Program-made: the position numbers and the translations under genes
The notes under the pieces: generated by a model
The model's input: only the letters and a program-made list of their open reading frames with translations
Told to the model about the DNA's origin: nothing
The model's database searches: none
Shown: positions 59,906 to 64,000 of the stretch, piece by piece
Numbering within the stretch: position 1 is the stretch's first letter
Layout: each line of letters begins with the position of its first letter
DNA from: JAXLYE01 sp046351595
Lineage (GTDB): Bacteria; Myxococcota_A; Polyangia; Palsa-1104; JAEUJZ01
Assembly: GCA_046351595.1 (NCBI GenBank)
Contig: JAXLYE010000008.1
Span: 372,001-436,000 of the forward strand
Reading direction: 5' to 3'
DNA length: 64,000 bases

Positions 59906-60292
59906 CTACACCCCGCCGTCGTGGACGCGGACAAAGCGCAGCAGCGGGAAGACGCCGCCGCGGTCGCCGCTGCGCGACCAGGAGCCGCTGAGGTTCGCCA
60001 CCCACTCGCGCCCGTCGGCCTCGCGGACGACGCGCACGAAGTCAACCTGCCAGTTCGGGTCGAAGTTGGCGCCGTCCTCGCGCAGCGTGCCCGAGAGGAT
60101 TTCGCCCAGGTCCGCGTCGGTCTCAAAGACCTCGGTATTGACGTCGCCCGGCTCAAACGGGTTCGAGTCGGTGGGGTCCGAAAACTCCACCTCTCGCAGC
60201 GTCGCAGCGTCGCCGTTGAGGCTGAGGAAGGCGCGCGCGTCCGTTCCCGAGAGCGGCCCGCTGGAGGTGCGGATGGTGACGATGTAGCGCAT
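59906..60292 (-). CDS. Stand-alone PLAT-like domain protein
   Basis: 128 aa after AAGGAA. DARAFLSLNGDAATLREVEF, EPGDVNTEVFETDADLGEIL, NWQVDFVRVV and GVFPLLRFVRV match, strand for strand, the N-terminal PLAT part of 10676-11650. PLAT domains bind lipids or membrane proteins. The pair shows a fusion/fission event between cassettes. Confidence 0.7.
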   Translation of the reverse strand: MRYIVTIRTSSGPLSGTDARAFLSLNGDAATLREVEFSDPTDSNPFEPGDVNTEVFETDADLGEILSGTLREDGANFDPNWQVDFVRVVREADGREWVANLSGSWSRSGDRGGVFPLLRFVRVHDGGV

Positions 60293-60307
60293 CGGTTGCG
60301 TTCCTTT

Positions 60308-60820
60308 TCACAGGCCGAGGCGCTTGCCATCGGCCGCTTGAGCGCGCTTGGCTTCGGCGGCGGGCAGCCGCGTTCCGGATACGACAGGGGGGGCGCCGCG
60401 AGCGTCCGCAGGAGGCGGCGGAGGCAGCGACAGGACGCCCTTGCTCGCCAGGTACCGACGGGCCTTCTCCGGCAGTTGCTCAAACAGCCCTTCCGCCGCA
60501 GCCGGCGGGTCCGGCGGGGGCGCCGGCGGCGCCGCGGGGGGCGCGACCACCGCCGGCGGTGCCCCGGGCGGAAGGGAAGGAGGCTCAGGAGCCTTCTGAA
60601 CTACGGGCGGTGCGCCGCTCGGCGAAGAGGCCTTGTCTCCCGGCATCCAGCCGAGCCCCTGCCACAGATCCCCGAGCGCCTCGGTGCCTGCGTTGATGAC
60701 CGTGGAGGCGCCTGGCCAGGCTTGATCCAGCACCTTGGCTTGGCCCTTGAGCACCGCGGAGCTCACGTTGTGGATCGCCTTGAGAGCTGACCCCGCAGCT
60801 TCCTTGTTAAAGTCACCCAC
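60308..60820 (-). CDS. Cassette B Pro-rich linker protein
   Basis: 170 aa. N-terminal amphipathic helices (GDFNKEAAGSALKAIHNVSS), a central Pro/Ala-rich tract and a short helical segment (EGLFEQLPEKARRYLASKGV). Position before the PLAT gene matches 11687-12274 of cassette A. Overlaps its upstream neighbour by 8 nt. Function unknown. Confidence 0.5.
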   Translation of the reverse strand: MGDFNKEAAGSALKAIHNVSSAVLKGQAKVLDQAWPGASTVINAGTEALGDLWQGLGWMPGDKASSPSGAPPVVQKAPEPPSLPPGAPPAVVAPPAAPPAPPPDPPAAAEGLFEQLPEKARRYLASKGVLSLPPPPPADARGAPPVVSGTRLPAAEAKRAQAADGKRLGL

Positions 60821-61151
60821 GGCGCACCTCGATGACCTTGGGCTTGCTCAGCCGGCCGAGGAGAAAGAACAGGGCCCCGGCGCCAAGGAGCGCCGGCACC
60901 GCGGCCTTGACCCACGCCGTGGGCGGCAGCTGCGGCGGCAGCGGCTTGTCACGCGGCAACACACCGCCGTCCTGCAGCGCCTGGAAGACGTTGTGCGAGA
61001 ACGAGCTGATCTCATGCGAGACCACGCCCTTGCCGCCGACCTTGGCGTCGAGCACCTCGCCCGCGGCGTAGGCCACCTTGTTCAGCGAGCCTGCGAGCGC
61101 TGAGGCCAGCCCGCGCCCGAGCGCCGCGCCGTCCACGCCTTTGTCCGCCAT
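60813..61151 (-). CDS. Small protein with C-terminal membrane helix
   Basis: 112 aa. Amphipathic Ala/Gly helices (GRGLASALAGSLNKVAYAAG) and a C-terminal membrane segment (AAVPALLGAGALFFLLGRL, about 83-101) with a basic end. Starts 2 nt after the previous stop. No clear cassette A homologue. Function unknown. Confidence 0.5.
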   Translation of the reverse strand: MADKGVDGAALGRGLASALAGSLNKVAYAAGEVLDAKVGGKGVVSHEISSFSHNVFQALQDGGVLPRDKPLPPQLPPTAWVKAAVPALLGAGALFFLLGRLSKPKVIEVRRG

Positions 61152-61153
61152 CG

Positions 61154-61924
61154 CTACCTTCCCCCGCCGCGGCCGGCGCTACGGATGGCGAGCGCCCCGA
61201 CCGTCACCGCACCGACGACGCCGAGCGGCAACAGGACGTGCCACGCCTTGATCTTGGTGGCGCCCTGGCCGAGCGCGTTGCCTGCGGCGACGTCGAGCGC
61301 CACCCCGCCCACGCGCGTGGTCAGCGACGCCTTGCCCGGTTCAGACTTCGGCACGGTCGGCTCGCTCAGGGGCTTGCGCGGCTCGCTCTTGGGCGCGCCC
61401 GGCTCGCTCCTGGGCGCCGTCGGCTCGGTCCGCGGAGCCGCCGGCTCCGTCTTGGGCGCGCCGCGCAAGCGCGGCAGGCGGATGCGGGCGAGGATTACCC
61501 GCCGCACCAGCGCAAACGAAGAGGCCCCGAGGACCGCGATGATGAGATCGGGTCCCACAGCGACCAGCCCATCGGAAAAGAAGCGCGCGGCCCGCTGCAG
61601 GTCCGCCTCGGTCTGCGCGTACCAGGCCGTGCGGGCGTAGTTCGCCAGAGCCGGCGCGGTCTTCAGGATCGTCGCGCCGAAGGCCACGGCACCGACGGTG
61701 GCGAGCGCCGCGTTGACGATGAGGGACCAGGGAGCGGTGACGGCTGTGCCCAGCGCGTACACGCCCAGCACCAACGCCAGCACCGCGAGGTTCTCCACCG
61801 TCAGCACGTCGAGCGCCTCCTTTTTCAGGCGCTGACGTGTCTGCGGGTCCGTGGTACCCATCCACGCCGCCGCGATGAGCCGCTGGTACGGCTCCATCGT
61901 CTTGGGATCCTGGGAGTCGGCCAT
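61154..61924 (-). CDS. Cassette B polytopic helical membrane protein
   Basis: 256 aa. Hydrophobic region 45-90 (NLAVLALVLGVYALGTAVTA and following), then AWYAQTEADLQRAARFFSDG and VRRVILARIRLP as in the cassette A proteins 14037-14753 and 14764-15555, a tandem (S/T)EPxAPK linker (about 165-205) and a C-terminal membrane helix (HVLLPLGVVGAVTVGALAI). Resembles membrane modules preceding toxins but no toxin is present. Confidence 0.5.
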   Translation of the reverse strand: MADSQDPKTMEPYQRLIAAAWMGTTDPQTRQRLKKEALDVLTVENLAVLALVLGVYALGTAVTAPWSLIVNAALATVGAVAFGATILKTAPALANYARTAWYAQTEADLQRAARFFSDGLVAVGPDLIIAVLGASSFALVRRVILARIRLPRLRGAPKTEPAAPRTEPTAPRSEPGAPKSEPRKPLSEPTVPKSEPGKASLTTRVGGVALDVAAGNALGQGATKIKAWHVLLPLGVVGAVTVGALAIRSAGRGGGR

Positions 61925-61933
61925 GGCCGAGTC

Positions 61934-62455
61934 CTACAGGTAGCGCTCGACGAGGGTGTTCAGTCCGAAGGTGAGCATGTTCGACCCGGTGAACACCATG
62001 CCGGCCGAGACATACGGATCGCTGTCGGGCTGCGCCTTGCGCTTGCTCGAGTGGATGAGCGCGCCGGTGGTCATGAGCCCGATGCCCGTGGCCATGTCGA
62101 TTGCGGCCACATGCGTCGAGGGACGGCGGAAGAAGCCCTTGGCCTCGTCGGCCGGCTGCGCGTTGGCGAGCCACGTGTAGACCTTGCGATTGACCGTGTG
62201 CAGGGCGACCCCGGCCAGGCTGGAGGTGCCCGCGTAGGCCACGAGGCGCACCGCCCCGGCCTGGTCGGCGAGAGCCGCGAGACTCGCCTGGTACAGCGCC
62301 GTCGCGCTCAGCGCCGAGGAGGTGGCGCCCTGCGCTTTGCGCTCCAGCTTGTTGAGGTGAGAGTCGATCTTTTGGACCGCTCTCTGCACGGTCTTGTCTT
62401 TTATCTGTGCGAGGGACGCCAAGGCTTCTGGAGTGGAACAGGCCGCTGCTGTCAT
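61934..62455 (-). CDS. Cassette B helical protein
   Basis: 173 aa from ATG 62455; an upstream ATG at 62536 would add 27 residues. Coiled-coil start (DKTVQRAVQKIDSHLNKLER), moderately hydrophobic helices and end DPYVSAGMVFTGSNMLTFGL. Counterpart of cassette A 15559-16170 by place and plan. Divergent from the ribbon-helix-helix gene 62634. Function unknown. Confidence 0.5.
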   Translation of the reverse strand: MTAAACSTPEALASLAQIKDKTVQRAVQKIDSHLNKLERKAQGATSSALSATALYQASLAALADQAGAVRLVAYAGTSSLAGVALHTVNRKVYTWLANAQPADEAKGFFRRPSTHVAAIDMATGIGLMTTGALIHSSKRKAQPDSDPYVSAGMVFTGSNMLTFGLNTLVERYL

Positions 62456-62633
62456 GCAACCAGCCTTTGCGATCGGGCCGCTATCGCTCAAGGGCCGAGG
62501 GCAGAACTTGGGCACCAAGCGTGCAGAATCGAGCAACCTCTATGCAGCTATCGTGCGGGCGGGCCAGATTGTGCCGAAAACCTGCTTGTCGTACGAACGC
62601 GGCAGCCTCAGTGTCGTGTTCTGGTGAAATGGC

Positions 62634-62882
62634 TTGGTGCCGAGCAGCCGAGCGAAGGACGAAGCGCCTGGGCGGTTCTATGTACGAGTCTCTGCGGAGC
62701 TTCAGGAGTACCTGGACGATCTCAAGGCCGCACACGAGTTCCCCAACATAAAAACGACGATCGTCTATGTGCTGACGCGGGCGCGGCAGGGCCTCCCCCC
62801 GCCGGTGCTGCCGACCCGGGGGGGCGAGGCGGCTAAGCCGGCTTCCGGCGGACCCGCGCGGCCAGCTCGTCCGCCTGGGTGA
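62634..62882 (+). CDS. Small ribbon-helix-helix-like protein
   Basis: 82 aa, TTG (62634) or GTG (62637) start. RFYVRVSAELQEYLDDLKAA followed by IKTTIVYVLTRARQ fits strand-helix-helix repressors; the tail is Pro/Arg-rich. Lone plus-strand gene inside cassette B, divergent from 61934-62455 and overlapping the end of the DnaJ-like gene by 50 nt. A candidate repressor of the cassette. Confidence 0.5.
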   Translation: MVPSSRAKDEAPGRFYVRVSAELQEYLDDLKAAHEFPNIKTTIVYVLTRARQGLPPPVLPTRGGEAAKPASGGPARPARPPG

Positions 62883-63339
62883 CGGCGATGTTGCGCGCGC
62901 CGCCAGCCGCCGAGCGCAGGATCTCTACGCCGAGTCGCCGGAAGAACCCGCCCGTCTGCGCGGCCTGACCAAGCTTCTCCTGTACGGCGCTGGCGGCCGT
63001 GTCGACGATGCCGACAAAGAGCGCAGCGGCCGGCTCGACGATCTCCGGGGGCAGCTCCACCTCACCAGACGCCCCGGCCTGGCCGTTCCTGCGCCCCGGC
63101 TCCTGGCGCGTCGCTTCGCGCTGTCGCTCGCGGTCGTACTGCGCGCGCCGCTTGGGGTCGCCCAGCACGCGGTAGGCGTCCGCCACCTGCCTGAAGCGGT
63201 CCGCGGCATCTTGTGCCGGGTTGCGGTCGGGGTGAAGCTTGCGGGCTAGATGCTTGTAGGCACGCCGCAGCTCCTCGGCCGAGGCGCTCGGGTGGACGCC
63301 GAGCACCGCATAGAGGTCCGGCGAGCTCGTGGAGCTCAT
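62833..63339 (-). CDS. DnaJ-domain protein with novel C-terminal half
   Basis: 168 aa. A canonical J domain fills residues 8-72 (DLYAVLGVHPSASAEELRRA, HPD at 36-38, DAYRVLGDPKRRAQYDRER). There is no Gly/Phe region or zinc domain. The C-terminal 75 residues are helical (GIVDTAASAVQEKLGQAAQT) and probably recruit a substrate. It would stimulate an Hsp70 on an element-specific client. ATGA-coupled to the upstream gene. Confidence 0.8.
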   Translation of the reverse strand: MSSTSSPDLYAVLGVHPSASAEELRRAYKHLARKLHPDRNPAQDAADRFRQVADAYRVLGDPKRRAQYDRERQREATRQEPGRRNGQAGASGEVELPPEIVEPAAALFVGIVDTAASAVQEKLGQAAQTGGFFRRLGVEILRSAAGGARNIAVTQADELAARVRRKPA

Positions 63340-64000
63340 GGCGCTTTAGGGGCTGGGGGTGGTGATGTTGCCGCCTGGCGCTGCTCCAGCAGGTAGAGAA
63401 AGCCGGCGGCGTGGATGTCCCGCATCGACAGCTTGGACAGGTCGGTGTGGCCGTGCTGCTCCTGGCAGACCCGCGCCAGCATGGACTCCGGGATGTCTTC
63501 CAGCCGCAGCGAGTGGACCTGGCGCAGGAGCTCCTGGTCGACCGCTTCCTGTGCCTCCTCTTCGGTGCGCGGAGGTGGGGCGGGTGGCGGCGGCGGGGCG
63601 GGCGCCTCCTCGGTCTCAGCGGCACCTTGCTTGCCGTCGTCGGTCGCGTTTGGCGACGCAATGCGCGCGCGCCCCTTGCGGGCGTACTCGGTAACGAGCT
63701 CCTGGACCCCTTCGCTCCGGTCAAGCGCCTTCTCGAGCACGGCCTGGGTTCCGACGAGGAATTGCGTGATGACGTTGCCGACCACCTCAGTGGTCGTGGT
63801 CTTCGCCTCGGGCGGCCGGATCGCGGCCTTGGCCAGGTCCGTCGTGGTCTGCACCACCGAGTGCAGATTCGTGAGCTCCTTGGTGCGCTGCTCAAACTCC
63901 TTGCGGGCCTCCTCGCCGATGGTGGCGCGCGCCTTCATCGCGAGGTCGTAGGCGTTGCGGGCCTCGCTGCGCAGCTCGGCGATCTGCTGCTGCAGGTTGT
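63336..64000 (-). CDS. Partial unknown protein running off the window
   Basis: At least 221 residues; the frame is open to the right edge, reading LQQQIAELRSEARNAYDLAM before the first visible Met (63938), so the true start lies outside. Helical, coiled-coil-like, with a Pro-rich linker (PAPPPPPAPPPRTEEE) and an end resembling a small helical module (LSKLSMRDIHAAGFLYLLEQ). Function unknown. Confidence 0.5.
   Translation of the reverse strand, partial: NLQQQIAELRSEARNAYDLAMKARATIGEEARKEFEQRTKELTNLHSVVQTTTDLAKAAIRPPEAKTTTTEVVGNVITQFLVGTQAVLEKALDRSEGVQELVTEYARKGRARIASPNATDDGKQGAAETEEAPAPPPPPAPPPRTEEEAQEAVDQELLRQVHSLRLEDIPESMLARVCQEQHGHTDLSKLSMRDIHAAGFLYLLEQRQAATSPPPAPKAP

Noticed and set aside
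8649..64000. Calling the element a tailed phage
   Set aside because: No terminase, portal, major capsid, tape measure or tail genes could be recognised in 55 kb; single lysin and fibre genes are not enough.

Overview
The window is GC-rich, coding-dense bacterial DNA. It opens with a TPR-fused Hanks-type Ser/Thr kinase of a kind abundant in Myxococcota, so the host is probably a myxobacterium or a relative. This is inference; there is no rRNA or ribosomal-protein marker. From about 8.4 kb rightwards the DNA looks like an accessory element (phage-like or plasmid-like): long one-strand operons, ATGA start/stop overlaps, tiny unrecognised genes, a Dam-like methylase and an antirestriction-like module. 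I see no terminase, portal, major capsid, tail, integrase, relaxase or plasmid initiator, so the element type is open.

Layout. (1) 0-3.2 kb: kinase. (2) 3.2-5.1 kb: scrap region with an IS5-like transposase N-terminus, a TPR scrap, the 3' end of a group II intron with domain V, a Big_2 fragment and a LytTR fragment. (3) 5.3-8.1 kb, minus strand: AAA+/Fis regulator lacking GAFTGA, EgtD-like methyltransferase, membrane protein. (4) 8.17-8.26 kb: structured leader with mutually exclusive hairpins, then a ribbon-helix-helix gene. (5) 8.6-21.2 kb, minus strand, 'cassette A'. (6) 21.5-39.5 kb, almost all plus strand: about 32 small tightly coupled genes, many with zinc-binding Cys clusters, plus a Dam-like methylase, a Uma2-like nuclease, a second AAA+/Fis regulator with a receiver domain, and a MazF-like protein. 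(7) 39.5-43.1 kb, minus strand: GHKL ATPase fused to a HExxH metallopeptidase-like domain, and two unknown proteins. (8) 43.5-45.8 kb, plus strand: NlpC/CHAP-like hydrolase, collagen-like fibre, small protein. (9) 45.8-64.0 kb, minus strand, 'cassette B', running off the window.

The main result is that cassettes A and B are diverged, largely syntenic versions of the same gene set: helical membrane proteins, a proline-rich protein, a PLAT domain, a coiled-coil protein with a conserved C-terminal domain, a glycine-rich protein with a C-terminal hydrophobic anchor, beta-sandwich surface proteins, an anchored peptidoglycan-hydrolase-like protein, and a giant N6-methyltransferase/SNF2-type helicase resembling phage P1 DarB. 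In B the DarB-like gene is intact (1785 aa) and sits next to a DdrB-like ParB-fold gene; in A it is 5'-truncated and carries three frameshifts. Four proteins of the right half (DarB-like, ParB-like, a 238-aa unknown and the GHKL/HExxH protein) share a short helical W-x4-R-(A)P motif region, which could be a common sorting tag. In phage P1 the Dar proteins are carried inside the virion and enter the cell with the DNA. A working model is therefore that each cassette encodes a membrane-containing particle or envelope-spanning machine that delivers tagged internal proteins, while the plus-strand block is the early/regulatory region.

A second layer of structure is a family of 9-10 nt periodic CCGCAA repeats ending in a small hairpin, present four times (26.1, 37.7, 38.2 and 41.8 kb). 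Three copies precede, or nearly precede, start codons; one is inserted in frame in a coding sequence.
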